Positions 9,664 to 30,461 of a stretch of DNA of 64,000 nucleotides are shown here, piece by piece. Source of the DNA: Paulinella micropora (taxonomy: Eukaryota > Cercozoa > Imbricatea > Euglyphida); contig BJOX01000159.1 in the NCBI GenBank assembly GCA_009731375.1, positions 828,781-892,780 on the forward strand. Direction: 5' to 3'. The position numbers were made by a program, and so were the translations under genes. The first letter of the stretch is position 1. Every line of letters begins with the position of its first letter. The notes beneath the pieces were generated by a model. It did no database searches, was not told where the DNA came from, and was given only the letters and a program-made list of their open reading frames with translations.

Positions 9664-11690
9664 TTGAGGTGTACGTTCAACCCCATATCATAAGACCGGA
9701 CGAGCTGTCCTGGGCCGACAATTGGGAATCCCAAGTGTGCACTGTCACAGTTCCGACATGCCATTGTGACAAAAAGTCTATTGATGACTTAATTGAGAAG
9801 CGGAAGGAGGAGATAATATGTATCGCACAAAGAAGCCAGTCGTTGGCGAGATTCGCGGAAGGAGTAGGAGCAGATGCCACATTACTAACGGATACTGTTT
9901 CCATGCGAAAGTAGGAGAAGAAAAAAGGGAGGCGTTTGTACCAAGGAGAACGGGGCGAATCCCTGATACTCCACCAGAAACTATTAAAAGTTGTATTACT
10001 GATTTCTGGGGTGACGAGCCCACGTGGCCGCGTTCACTGTCTGAAGTGAAGAAATGCTTACGGACTTTATTCGAAAATAATAAGCCGTATACTATTATCC
10101 TGCCATATAATGAGAAGGCGATATGGGCGCAGGAAATAAGGGACCGGCTTATTGATCATCCTATACCGGTACCCTCTCGCAAGCAACAGCTAGTGGTGGC
10201 TTGTCGTATGGGAACTCGTGAGCAGAGCAGTGCATACAAGCGGAAGCTCAGAGACCTCGACAAGTTGAAATTGATACCGCAAGCATTCACATGCTTTGAT
10301 GGTTTCTACACCCGTAAAGCTCCTTTGCAATACGCGAGACTCATTGACATGCTGGTGGAGCTCGGCAAAGATGATGAGCCGGATACGGTCACGTATGAAA
10401 AGACGGGCCTAGATATAGATGATGTCTGGGAAGAAGACTTAGCTTTGGAGGAGGACAGAGAACCCCTCAAGCAGACTAAGAAGATGTCTGATGAAGATTT
10501 CCAAGAGGCGGCGCGGAAAATCTTAGAAGAAGGAGTAGGCACTGAGTGAAGGAGCTTTTAAAAGCCAAATTGGAGGCGAACAAAGAAATTTTTGACCCTC
10601 CATATGCAGGTGGTGTCAAGCCTGAGGACTTCACAGCGGTTATCTACAAAATACCGGGTGCGGAGCCGTCACCGGCACCACGAAGGGCGAATTTGAGTAT
10701 ACATGAGGCGAAGATAGCGGAGGAGCTAGCAAGACAGCTGCTCAATGAGGACTTTATTGAGAGATCAACATCTCCAATAGTCTCACAACAGAGAATAGTG
10801 CCGAAGCCAGGAGGAGAATGGCGCCTGACAGTTAACTATGCTCGTGTTAACAAGGTGCTGGAGGAAGAGAGAAATCCTCTCCCGACATTNNNNNNNNNNT
10901 GCATTAGAAGAAGGAAGAAGAATACTGCGGAATGTGAAATTCTATTCGGTCATTGACCTTAAGAACTGCTTCTGGCATCGCGCAGATACCACTGGAAGAA
11001 AAGTCCAGATGGATGACGGCGTTTGTGGTGGGTATGGAGATATACTAATGGTAAGTGCTTCCGATGGGCCTCAAGCAAGCCCCAGGACTCTTTCAGAAGG
11101 CGATGCAGAAGAGGCTAAGCAGTCAGTACGATGATCTGACAGACGGAGGATTTATGAGAAGGAGGGGACAGAAAGCGGGAGAATATGCATTTTGCTATAT
11201 CGATGACATTATCGTATACTCTAACACAATGGAGGAGCATATCGATCAATTGTCCGACATATTCAGGCGCATCGGAGCTTTTGGCCTGAAGTGCAATCTG
11301 AAGAAGTATCAACTTGCCAAGACGAGTGTGATATATTTAGGGTACGAGATCTCTAATAACCGAGTCTCGATATCTAAGGAGAAGAGGGAGGAGATTATGA
11401 ATCGACCGATACCGAAGAACTGCACTGAATTACATTCATTCCTTGCGATGGCGCAATACTATAGCCAGTTCATACCCGATTGGGTGCAACACGTGCTAAG
11501 TTGGAGAGAATGATTGATTTTGGAGACTTTGAGAAGTGGGATGAATAGGCTTTGCAAGCGTTTCATACGCTCAAAGATCTTATTTACAAAGACCCGAAGG
11601 ATAAAGGACTGGTGTTAACGATGCCCGACTTCACGAAACAATTCGTAGTCGATACAGATGCATCTAAGTTTGCGATTGGGGCTGTGGACT
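9600..11690 (+). pseudogene. Gypsy-type reverse transcriptase fragment
   Basis: This is the central pol region of a Ty3/gypsy element. The 243-codon stretch 9,818-10,549 has no motif I can name. From 10,546 the RT fold is clear: INEDFIERSTSPIVS-like block, VPKPGGEWRLTVNYARVN, VIDLKNCFW, LPMGLKQAPGLFQKAM, then the catalytic CYIDDIIVYS and GYEISN. RNase H begins (DTDASKFAIGAVD) and breaks off at the copia junction. Three or more frameshifts and TAG/TGA stops (for example in WDE*ALQAF) plus a 10-N gap show it is dead. The 5' side abuts the oppositely oriented 644-residue ORF. Confidence 0.85.
10890..10899. other. Assembly gap (10 N)
   Basis: It sits inside the gypsy RT between motif ERNPLPT and the next block. 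Its true size is unknown, because 10 N is a conventional placeholder. Confidence 0.95.
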
Positions 11691-12295
11691 AGGCTGTTAA
11701 GCTGACTTCCGGAACCGGTGGGGAGAGTGGACTAGGCTGTTGTACGACTGGGCGCAGGGGAGTGAGTATCCCATGGCAGAGACATTGGGCCGTAGCAGGA
11801 GCAGCAGCAAATAGTACCGCAGGGTTTCAACCTCGTACTAGGCCGTTCAGAGTCCGAGAAAGGGTGGTAGGTGGTGAGAGCGTACTAGAGAAGGAATACG
11901 CAAGTTTGCAGGAAGCAGAGGGAGAAGCTGACCCGGTGGACGACCTAGTTCGTTTCATGACCGAACGCGGATGGATGGCTAAGGGGATCCGGCTAGCAGA
12001 ACAAGCCCTCCTAGGACGGAGTGCGGACAAAGACCCCATGTTCGATTCGGGAGCTACGTTGCACTTTGTGCCGGCCGGAGCTGAACAACGCCTGTTCAAC
12101 ATTCAGCGAGGGATGAAACGGGTAGATACGGTCAACGGGGAGACCACCGTGACTAAGAAGGGCTCACTAGACATGACGACCGTGAACGGAAAGGGGGAAA
12201 AGAACAGGTTACATCTAGGTAGTGTGTGGGTTAGCCCCAACATAGATGAAACCTTAGTCTCCGGTCCTCAGTTAGCAAGGATGGTTACAGTGTAG
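11691..12295 (+). pseudogene. Copia protease region (element X-like pol)
   Basis: Protease motif MFDSGATLHFV lies in a GC-richer coding style than the gypsy DNA to its left. It is followed by a predicted beta-rich region ending LVSGPQLARM, which matches copia protease/GAG-pre-integrase order. A TAG ends the frame at 12,293. The 5' boundary is the chimeric junction with gypsy near 11,690. Confidence 0.75.
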
Positions 12296-12396
12296 TCCTC
12301 CACAAGAAGGGAGAGTGATACATCACTAAGGCCCGGATACCGGACATTTCCCCAGAGCTTAAGGCCGGGGTCCTTTACCTAGGCGACAAGGACAAG

Positions 12397-13419
12397 GTGT
12401 GGCGTTTTGTGACGTCCACAAACCAAGAGCTGGCGGCAGATAAGATTGAGGCTAGAGCTTTCTTTGGAAAGGAGATGGCTAAGGTCACGGAGTTGACTAG
12501 TGAACAACTTCACCAGAAGTTCGGAGGGCCCGGAAGCGGCATGCAGCGCCTCATCAGTGAAGCGTACGGAATCAAGATAGTGGGTGACAAAACCCATGAG
12601 CAAGCGGTAAAAGAGTGTAAGGAGTGCCCGGCCGCCAAAGGCGGGAAAGTGAACCACCCGGCAAGCAACCAGTTGACACAGGTAGAGAAGTTCGAAGCTG
12701 TGGCGTTCGACAAGTCCGGGTGCCTACGCAAACCCCTCTATGGTGGGTTTTGGTACGGCATGGTGGGAATTGAGGCTAACACCGGGTATGCGTTTGGCCT
12801 CCTTCTAAAGGATGGCACCGCGGCACCACAAGTGCGCTTCATGCGGGAATGCATAAACTTCATTGAGACGCAAAGCGGCAAGAAGGTGAAGGAAGTCCGG
12901 GTAGACGGTGAGCATATCTCAGCTGACTTCAAAGAGCTAGTCCGGGACAAGGGAGTGAGGAAGAGGATCAACACCCTCAATGAACACAACAAGAACGCCT
13001 ATGCCAAAGTGTCCCAATGTGACTTTTGGCGCAAAGCGCGTCATAACCCTGTTAGGGCTCAGCTACCCTATGAGCTCTTGGGATACGCGTGGCAACACGC
13101 TATCCTCTTACACAACCTTTCCCCGAAACGATCCGGTGGTGAGGTCCGGATGTTTGAGCTGATGCCCCGTGAAAGGAAAGTAAATTGGATAGCTTACCTT
13201 CATCCTTTTGGGTATCTATGCCACATGGTCATCGAGGGCAGGTTAGGACACGACGAGAGCCGGACGCACATGGCCGCCTGGTTAGGGCTGAGTTTGGAGT
13301 ACTCCGCACACCTGATCCTGTGTGAAGGTAGGGTGTTCCCATGGCGAAACGTCAAGAACTTTGACGACAATCAGCCGGCCTGGCCCCTGTTGCAACCCCT
13401 CTGGAGAAGAAGGGACTGA
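12397..13419 (+). pseudogene. Copia integrase
   Basis: 340 open codons hold the zinc-binding region (CKECPAAKG), the core with FDKSGCLRK and EVRVDGEHIS, and the copia C-terminal block with LLGYAWQHAILLHNL and MPRERK. The usual DDE context is partly altered (DKSG replaces the common D-GP), so activity is doubtful. The preceding 100 bp are in a different frame with stops. A protease lies upstream and an RT downstream, as expected for copia. Confidence 0.75.
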
Positions 13420-13421
13420 GC

Positions 13422-13820
13422 TTGGAATCGTTCAAGGGAGACCCGTTAGTGGAAGACGCCGAACTTGAGCAGCTGTTTGTCCCAAAGCCCAGGGTGGGAG
13501 GGACCGACCCCGGGGGAGGCAAGAAGACCCCGGATCAGGGGGAGCTTGACAGCTCTGATTCCGACGGCGAAGTGGAGGAAGCGACCTCTGAACAGGAAGC
13601 GGTGAAAGTCGAGAAAGAGGCTCCCGAGCCCGACCCGGAAACAATAGGGGAGTTGAAGGGAAGGTGGGTGGAGACGCCAGCCACTCAGTGGGGCTGGGCT
13701 TGGGCCAAGAAGACCTATGGGGTGGGTTTTCGGGACAAGGTTCGACGAGGTCAGGTGCAAGACGTGAGTGAACCCATATGCGTTAAGAGCAGAAGAAGAA
13801 CGGACCAGCCCATTGGGTAA
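13422..13820 (+). pseudogene. Acidic linker between copia integrase and RT
   Basis: 132 codons rich in Asp, Glu, Pro and Ser, with the ending WVETPATQWGWAWAKK, lie just after the integrase stop and in the next frame. Linkers of this kind separate integrase and RT in copia polyproteins. No domain is visible. Confidence 0.5.
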
Positions 13821-13849
13821 AATTTGAGGATGACGACTCCCCAGACCGT

Positions 13850-15636
13850 ATGTTGGACTCGGAGATCGTCAAGTACCTTGCTGACGGTCCGGAGACCGCA
13901 CATGCCGCCACGTTCACTAGGCCGGTGAGTGAGAAGCAAGCTGATGAGCTAGGGTACTGGGACGACGCCCGAGCCGAGGAGATGGCTAAGCTCTGGGAGA
14001 AAGGTTGCTTCCGGAGAGTCCGAGCCGACTTAGTAGACAAGAAAGACATTTGTGAAGGGCGGTTCGTTGATGCCACCAAAGAGGCAGGGGAGAGATCCTG
14101 AAGTTCAAAAGCAGATGGACGGCCAAGGGGTTTTCCATGATACAGGGATGGCATTTTGGGAAACGGGACTTCCCAATCCCGTGTGCCCTTACCATCTTAA
14201 ATGCTTTTCGCCCTAACAGTGTTCTTTGGCTTAGTCTTGTCAAAGTGGGACGCTGGCACCGCATACACAGAGGCGTCTGCAGCTGAGCAGGGGTATCGCC
14301 CCAGTTACATCGTACCACCGTTTGGTTTAGAAGAGCCGGGGTATGTGTGGGAAATAATTAAAGCACTCTATGGCAGACCGGACGCGGGCCGCAAATGGTG
14401 GCGGTACAAGCTAGTCCCGTTTTTAGAAAGTTTAGGCTTTACGGCTCATGTCGCTTTTCCTTGTTTCTTTTGGCGTTGGCTACCCGGTAAGGATAAGCCT
14501 GACTTTGCTTTCGTACACGTCGACGACATAATGGGAGCGTTCAGTAGCAAGAAGGTGGAAGCAGAGTTCTTAGCCACCGGTAAGAAGGCCTTTAGGGTCT
14601 TTAAGCAAGAGGCTCCGACCGGGGTCGTAGGCCTGAACATAAAAGACAAGGAAGACTGTCGACTAGGCCGTACGATCAAGATCTCCCAGGAAGATTTCAT
14701 CAAAGAGGCAGTTGAGAAGCTCCAGTGCACCGGTTTAGCTACAGCCGATTCGCAGTGGTTGATGCCGGGGGTACGAGCCGGGAAGCAATCAGTGCTAGAG
14801 CAGTTCTCGCCGCAGCACATCGTAGGTGTCCTCTTATGGACTCGCATCACTCGGCACGAGGTTTTGGGCCCGTTAGGGGAAGTGGCCACCCATGCCTCCA
14901 AGCCTGAGTTGTTCAATTATCAGCAAGCCGAACAGGTCGTACGGTACCTTAATGGTACCCGATCTAAAGGCATTCGCTTCACCAAGGCGAACGGCACCCG
15001 CTTGATGTCCTGGGCGGACTCAAGTTGGAAGGGTACAGCCGAAGATCGCCGTGCCCGCCTAGCGGGGTTTCATTTCTTTCTTGGTGGCTCGGTGCTACCA
15101 TTCTGCCTTAAGCGGAACGTGTCCGTGGCCCTGCCCAGTGATGCGACCCTGAGAGCGCGAGTGGAGGTAAAGGCGAGCGCGACACAGGACGAGCTGGTGG
15201 CGACCGCGACCGGGTGCGGCGAGCTGGAGAAGGTGGCGGATGGCAAGTGTCTGGTGCCGGCCGCGCCGGAGGCGTCCTCCTGCGAGGCGGAAGTCTACGC
15301 GATGGTGGAGGCATACCACGGCCAGGATAAAATATCTAACTTTGTGCAGGGCATCGCTGGGGGACGGGTCGCAGACGCGCTGGGGCCGTACGGGTGGGGG
15401 CAGCCCCCCATCCTGTACGGCGACAACCAAGGCGCCCTGGACCTCGCAGATACAATGTGTTTTCTAGGAAGCTCGGGCACGTGGATCTGCGCTGCGCCAT
15501 CGTCAACCAGAAGGTGGACGCGGGTCTAGTCGTCAACGAGAAGGTGGCGTCAGCGGACAATGTGGCCGACGTCAACACCAAGCCGTCGCGTGGGGAGCCC
15601 TACCTCCGACTGGTGCGGCCCGTGGCGAGCGACTAG
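13850..15636 (+). pseudogene. Copia reverse transcriptase and RNase H
   Basis: The RT start is in 13,850-14,101 (ELGYWDDARAEEMAKLWEKG). A frame break follows, then 442 codons with KWDAGTAYTEA, IIKALYGRPDAGRKWW, the catalytic FVHVDDIMGA, GVLLWTRIT and RNase H (SWADSSWKG, SSCEAEVYAMVEA, LYGDNQGALDLAD). The final segment needs one more frame change and ends NVADVNTKPSRG, equivalent to the copia terminal motif. A GC-rich stretch at 15,140-15,400 differs in base composition from its surroundings. At least three frameshifts make it a pseudogene. Confidence 0.85.
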
Positions 15637-16036
15637 CTTCGTCTGCGGCGGGGTGGCGTGCGCGCGCGCGCAGTGGGACTTCCTTCAACGTTGGGACTTT
15701 CAACCCGTGGACTCTGGATAGGATTCTGGATAGGGTAGAACTCTGGATAGATTAGAACCTTGGATTGGTACCCGATTGCAAGGGGATAGATTTTAGTAAT
15801 TAGGCGATTAGATTGCCGAACTCCACAAGCTGTGGAGACGTATGCTAGCGCCTCTGCTTGCATTGTTAGTCATATATATTGTGCACGGTTGTGCTGATTG
15901 CGCTTAGTTGTTAACAGTGTATCTATATTGCCGAATTCCACAGGAGACGTAGGGTAGCTCACTTTGCGCTTGGCTTATTTGCGTAACCTAGTTATTAGTT
16001 GCGCGTTGCATTGTGGACACTGACTCGTAAGGGATT
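15637..16036 (+). other. 3' untranslated region of the copia element
   Basis: No coding sequence is visible between the pol stop and the polypurine tract. A CG-alternating run (GCGCGCGCGCGC, about 15,660) and several GGAT repeats are present. Confidence 0.4.
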
Positions 16037-16052
16037 CTAATTAAGGGGGAGC
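16037..16052 (+). other. Polypurine tract of the copia element
   Basis: AATTAAGGGGGAGC is identical to the tract at 2,445-2,460. It lies at the expected place between pol and 3' LTR, so the LTR should begin at about 16,053. Confidence 0.6.
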
Positions 16053-17122
16053 ATTGGACAATTAATTAGACCCTTCCTCCTCAACTACGTCAGTATTGCT
16101 ATTTGGTACGTTACCCTTATTCGTTACGGTTAGTAGTATTATTACTTATTAATACAGTCATTTAGAGTATCTTTTCTGGTACTGGTGGCACTAGCTTTTT
16201 ACCATTACCATTATTGCACATATCAGGCAGTTTCGTGTATCATTTTCTGGAGGTACATCTTTTGTGTGACGTCGTCAGTTCGATTGGCGGGAATTGTTCA
16301 GTATTGTTAAATTCTTTTACGTGGGAAGCAGTTGGCAGATAGGAGGGGGACGCCCCTAGTTCCGGTCACCGTTTGCAGAAGTCGCGAGGGTTTTCTCCCA
16401 ACGTGTTGACAGTCGCCTCCCAGATCGGCGATTGTCTTCTTCCCTCCTTGCTTGCAGTGCTCCAGAGTTAAGCGCTGCCAAGGCTCATAACCCACTAGAC
16501 GAGAGTGTTCGTACTTTACTAAAAGTTACTTATCCCTACCCAAACCTTCAAATTATACAATGGTCGAAACGTCGTGCAGAGAGAATCTAACGAGCAGGTC
16601 AAAAAGAGTGAAAAGCTGAGTCAACGGTAATGATTTGGCCGGTCGTTAAAGTGCTCAGTCTGATAGTAAATACAGGACTCGATGATATCAGTATAATTTA
16701 ATCTCTGAATCACCTAGTCAACTTCCTAAGTATTAATAAACTAAAGTATTCATAAATACTGGTTATATTAATTCAGTGGTAAGCAAAAGAGATAAAATGG
16801 AAGTGGTATCAAAGAGATACAATCCCATGACCTAGTCACCTTCCTAAGTTGTGAAGCAGCTGTGCATTGTGTACAGTTGAAAAACAAAATTCGTCTGTCA
16901 ATATAACTAGCATCATGATTGCATACAATTCAATAACTTTACAATATCTTGCCGTCAGCCAGTCGTCTGAGTCTACCTCAGACGTCAATTCTATTTAGCC
17001 TACGGTTATTTCAAGTTAGGACATTTGCCCATGATGCTGTTAAGATTCAATCAAATTGTGACTACTTAAGTAGGCTTGGAATCAGCATTCGATCACCGCT
17101 TTGAGCATGCAATTTGAACTCC
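16053..17122. repeat. Probable 3' LTR start, then unassigned DNA up to the F-BAR/RhoGAP gene
   Basis: The segment after the polypurine tract should be an LTR but no second copy is present, so its end is unknown. It shares scattered short strings with the Y LTR, such as a GGTGGCACT block. From about 16,560 the DNA is AT-rich with no open frame. It contains a duplicated CACCTAGTCA/GACCTAGTCA motif (16,709 and 16,830) and includes the downstream flank of the minus-strand gene. Confidence 0.35.
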
Positions 17123-25255
<8,133 letters not shown>

Positions 25256-25446
25256 CTGCACAAAAGGCCAGTTCCGGGGTAGTTTCTGATTGCAAAAGAC
25301 AAGACAGTGGTGCGGTGGGTTTACGGGGTATTTCGCCTTCGGCTTGTTTTTCTGACTGCGAGGTCTGCGCGATCGACTTCGGCTTCGGCAGCGCCTTTGA
25401 TTCCTATCAATTTTGTGTAGAGGTTCTCAAGATCATGTTGGTTTAA

Positions 25447-25596
25447 TTAAAGGGTTGGCTCGAGCAGTACCGAAAGTGTCAATTTGGTGAGGGCGGGGTC
25501 AAGTGGCCGGAAGGGGCTGGCTGGCTTGTTGCTCTGCTTGATGGCGGCTGCGTCCGGCGAGCCGGCTGGCGTGTTGACAATCCAGGAGTAGCCGTC
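25447..25596 (-). CDS. Possible upstream exon of the F-BAR/RhoGAP gene
   Basis: An open minus-strand stretch begins after a good acceptor (GTGTGGCAG) and reads DGYSWIVNTPAGSPDAAA. It could be a 5' exon, but its only donors leave phase 0 while the exon at 25,220-25,255 needs phase 1. Either one more exon lies between them, or this is not part of the gene. Confidence 0.25.
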   Translation of the reverse strand, partial: DGYSWIVNTPAGSPDAAAIKQSNKPASPFRPLDPALTKLTLSVLLEPTL

Positions 25597-26080
25597 CTGC
25601 CACACAGCCGCCACCAAAACAACCACATTCAAACCACGGCACGAATTTGAAACTGTAGGGATGTGCAGGTGTGTACCATTACCTGCATTAGTACATACCG
25701 TATCATACAACCATTTGCAATAAAGACACGAACGCATAATATTACGGTAATAAAAAACAACAAACACATTCTCATACAGATGCATGTGCATGCGAATATA
25801 TGCACGTACATGTATATATGTACGTGTTTGTGCTTATGTGTGATTGTACCGCAATATGCTATACACAAATGAATCATCTCTCCTTACTCCGGTATGTATG
25901 CACGCGCATGCATGTGTATGGGCTTTTATGTAGAATTTATGTGCACAAGAGGAGCTATATGCGGTAAGAAATGTAAAAAGGCGCTTTATTCAAGCATCCA
26001 TTACAGGATATGTGCACATCTGCATGTGTCTGCTCTTCTATATGTGCTTGTGTTTGCATATTTACGCGTGCAATGGTGTG

Positions 26081-26222
26081 ATTGTGTATATGTATATGTG
26101 TATGTGTATATGTGTTGTATATGTGTATATGTGTATATGTATGTGTATGTGTACGTGTGTGTGTATGTGTATGTGTATGTGTATTTGTATGTGTATGTGT
26201 GTATGTGTGTGTATACACACAC

Positions 26223-26255
<33 letters not shown>

Positions 26256-26318
26256 TACACATACACATACACACATGCACATGCACATGCACATGCACAT
26301 GCACATACACATACACAC

Positions 26319-26349
<31 letters not shown>

Positions 26350-26354
26350 TGCAC

Positions 26355-26391
<37 letters not shown>

Positions 26392-26418
26392 TACATACAC
26401 ATACATACACATACACAT

Positions 26419-26453
<35 letters not shown>

Positions 26454-26502
26454 TGCACATGCACATACAGATACAGATACTCATGCACATACACATACAC
26501 AC

Positions 26503-26533
<31 letters not shown>

Positions 26534-26536
26534 TAC

Positions 26537-26573
<37 letters not shown>

Positions 26574-26664
26574 TGCACATGCACATACACATACACATAC
26601 ACATACACATTCACATACACATACACATACACATTCACATACACATACACATTCACATACATAT

Positions 26665-26711
<47 letters not shown>

Positions 26712-26742
26712 TGCACATACACATACATACACATACACATAC

Positions 26743-26803
<61 letters not shown>

Positions 26804-26805
26804 TA
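26081..26805. repeat. (TATGTG)n to (CACATA)n microsatellite with strand switch
   Basis: The first 135 bp are TATGTG-type on the plus strand. At about 26,210-26,222 (GTGTGTATACACACAC) it flips to CACATA-type for the remaining 580 bp, so the left and right parts are complementary. Long His/Thr or Tyr/Val frames on both strands are by-products. Confidence 0.95.
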
Positions 26806-26947
26806 TCACCTCAAGTGGCAAGTATTATCTAAAAATTAGTGTTTGCGTCAAAAAAAATACAAACAAACAAGCAAACAAACAAACAAACAAAAAATAGTTT
26901 GCATTTTCTTTGTTTTGATTTTTCTCTTCCATTAAACTTTGCTTACT

Positions 26948-26948
<1 letters not shown>

Positions 26949-26984
<36 letters not shown>

Positions 26985-27013
26985 TAATAATGATAATAAT
27001 AATAATAATAATA

Positions 27014-27058
<45 letters not shown>

Positions 27059-27111
27059 TAATAATAATAATAACAACAACAATAATAATAATAATAATGA
27101 TAATAATAATG

Positions 27112-27144
<33 letters not shown>

Positions 27145-27249
27145 GTAATAATAATAGTAATGATAATAGTAATAATAATAGTAATACTTTCTCTCTCAAT
27201 CTCTCTCTCTCAATCTCTCTTTCTCTCTCTCTTTCTCTCTCTTTCTCTG

Positions 27250-27297
<48 letters not shown>

Positions 27298-27366
27298 GTA
27301 ATGATAATAGTAATAATAATAGTAATACTTTCTCTCTCAATCTCTCTCTCTCAATCTCTCTTTCTC

Positions 27367-27455
<89 letters not shown>
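26949..27455. repeat. Compound (AAT)n and (CT)n repeat, duplicated block
   Basis: AAT repeats with GTAATGATAATAGT variants pass into CTTTCTCTCTCAAT units. The block at about 27,150-27,250 recurs at about 27,293-27,385, which points to an older tandem duplication. Confidence 0.9.
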
Positions 27456-27457
<2 letters not shown>

Positions 27458-27484
27458 AAGACAGCAGCAACACCAACAGTTAAA

Positions 27485-27730
<246 letters not shown>

Positions 27731-28147
27731 TTAAAAAAAATTAAAAAAAAGAAAAAAACTGTTTGAAGTGTGTGAGGATGGCTTGCCTAGCCTACTTTGT
27801 TTTGACTGCTGTATTCAATTTTAAACGACCTCCTTTGTCGGCGACCCCTCTACAGGACTGCCTGAACCCCGCTCAGGAGTCGAAGGTGGGCTTGCCATCC
27901 CTAAGAGAGAGTAGCAGCAGGCAAGGCCAAGAAGCTGCTGATCTCTGGAAGGGTGACCGTTTATTTCAAGTCGAATGTTGTTTGTCCGCGCGGTCCAAGA
28001 TTGCCGATATGATTCCCGAAATTTGGTGTTTGTGGTTCGTCAATTCCTCTGTGATGAACCCCTCCTAAACTTGCCTTCTGTCTGTTGGTGTTGTTTCATG
28101 GAGATACTTGTATGCTTTTATTGTCTTCTGGCATTTCCACACAAATT
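27731..28147. other. Unique spacer between microsatellites
   Basis: About 400 bp of mixed sequence without a convincing gene. The longest frame has no recognisable motif. Confidence 0.5.
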
Positions 28148-28312
28148 TTTGTCTGCCTGTCTGTCTGTCTGTCTTGTCTGTCTTGTCTGTCTTGTCTGTC
28201 TGTATGTCTGTCTGTCTGTCTGTCTCTCCGTCTGTCTGTCTGTCTGTCTGTCTGTCTGCCTGTCTGTCTGTCTGTCTGTCTGCCTGTTTGTCTGTGTCTG
28301 TCTGTGTCTGTC
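28148..28312. repeat. (GTCT)n microsatellite
   Basis: Tetranucleotide TGTC repeats have occasional TTGTC and TGCC variants. Confidence 0.95.
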
Positions 28313-28544
28313 TGGTTGCTGTTGTTCTTGAACTGATGAAGATACTTGCACAAGAACTAGATAACCTTCTGGCCTACCATGCTGATTTATAGCTTAGAGC
28401 TGTAGATTTGACGAGATGAGAGTGAAACACAGAGAGGGCAAGTATGTATGCTGTGTGAGAGAGAGACATAAAGAAAGAGGAGCAAGAGACGAAGGAAGCT
28501 GTGGATGATAGATTGATATAACAAGCATACGAATATACATAACA

Positions 28545-28560
28545 CATGCGCGTACGTACA

Positions 28561-28591
<31 letters not shown>

Positions 28592-29223
28592 CATACCATG
28601 TACATACATACATACACACATACATACATACATACATACATACATACATACATAGATACAAACATACATACATACATATGTACATACACACACACACACA
28701 TACAACGTCATACATACATACACAACATACATATGTACATACATACATACATACACACATACATACATACATACGTACGTACGTACGTACGTACGTACAT
28801 ACGTACATACATAACATACATACATACATACATACATACATACATACATACATACATAAATACATAAATACACATACATATGTACATACATACATATGTA
28901 CATATATGCATACATACATACATACATACATACATATGTATGTATGTATGTATATATGTATGTATGTATGTTTGTATGTATGCATGTATGTATGTATGTA
29001 TGTATGTATGTATGTTTGTATGCATGCATGTATGTATGTAATTATGAATCTATGTACACATACATACATACATACATACATAACATACATACATACATAC
29101 AGTTATACATACATACATATACATAAATACATATACATACATACATACATACATACACACACATGTATGTATGTATGTATGTATGTATGTATGTGCGTAT
29201 GTATGTATGTATGTATGTATGTT
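28545..29223. repeat. (ACAT)n microsatellite with ACGT tracts and strand switches
   Basis: ACAT on the plus strand includes an (ACGT)n island near 28,772-28,800. It flips to TGTA near 28,935, back to ACAT near 29,060 and to TGTA again near 29,163. Arms on either side of each switch are complementary. Confidence 0.95.
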
Positions 29224-29496
29224 TGACTCACATAGTCCTCCCGCCCTCTCGGAGAACAGCACACGGAGCTTACGCCCTCTCAAGTTGGGCACATGTGTAT
29301 CATAGGAAATACCTCTTTGTTGAAACTAAGCGTGAATTTGGCGCGAATTTCCGAGATTTTTGTTGAATAGATGTGAGCAAGGGTGTGTAAGGAATTGATG
29401 GAAGTGTAGAGAGAAATGAAGAGAAGGAAAGGAAAAGAAAAAAGATAAGAGGGTTGGGCAGGAGAGATACTACCTTTTGAATTGGTGATGTATTTA
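29224..29496. other. Unique spacer between ACAT arrays
   Basis: 270 bp of mixed sequence containing a purine-rich stretch (GAGAGAAATGAAGAGAAGG). No gene is seen. Confidence 0.5.
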
Positions 29497-29855
29497 TGTA
29501 CATACATACACACATACATACATACATACATGCATACATACATACACACACATATACATACATACATACATACATACATACATGCATACATACGTACGTA
29601 TGTACGTAGTAGTACGTACTTACGTACACGTACGTATAAGTACGTATACGTACGTATACGTATACGGACGGACGGACGTACATACATACATACATGCATA
29701 CATGCATACATGCATGCATGCATGCATACATGAATGCATAGCATACATACATGCATGATGCATACATACATACATACATGCATACATACATACATACATA
29801 CATACATACAAACATACGTACATACGTACGTACGTACGTGATGTTCGCACATACA

Positions 29856-29887
<32 letters not shown>

Positions 29888-29893
29888 CATACA

Positions 29894-29925
<32 letters not shown>

Positions 29926-30302
29926 CATGCGTACATACATACGTACGTACGTACGTACGTACGTACGTACGTACATACATACATACATACATGCATACAT
30001 ACATACATACATACATACATGCATACATACATCCATATCTACATCCATACACCTACCTACCTACCTACCTACCTACCTACCTACATACCTACATAAATTA
30101 ATACATTAATACATTACATACATCCATACATACACACATGCATACATACATCCATACCTACATCCATACCTTCCTACATACCTACCTACCTACCTACCTA
30201 CCTACCTACCTACCTACCTAACTACCTACCTACCCACATACCTACATACATACATACATAAATGCATACATACATACATACATACATACATACATACATG
30301 CA

Positions 30303-30333
<31 letters not shown>

Positions 30334-30430
30334 TTACATACATACATACATGCATACATGCATACATGAATACATACATACATCCCTACATCTATACTTG
30401 CCTACCTACCTACCTACCCACCTACCTACC

Positions 30431-30461
<31 letters not shown>

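Noticed and set aside
25894-26900. Very long His/Thr, Tyr/Val or Cys/Met frames on both strands
   Set aside because: They come from hexanucleotide repeats that lack stop codons in several frames. All frames are equally open and have no protein features.
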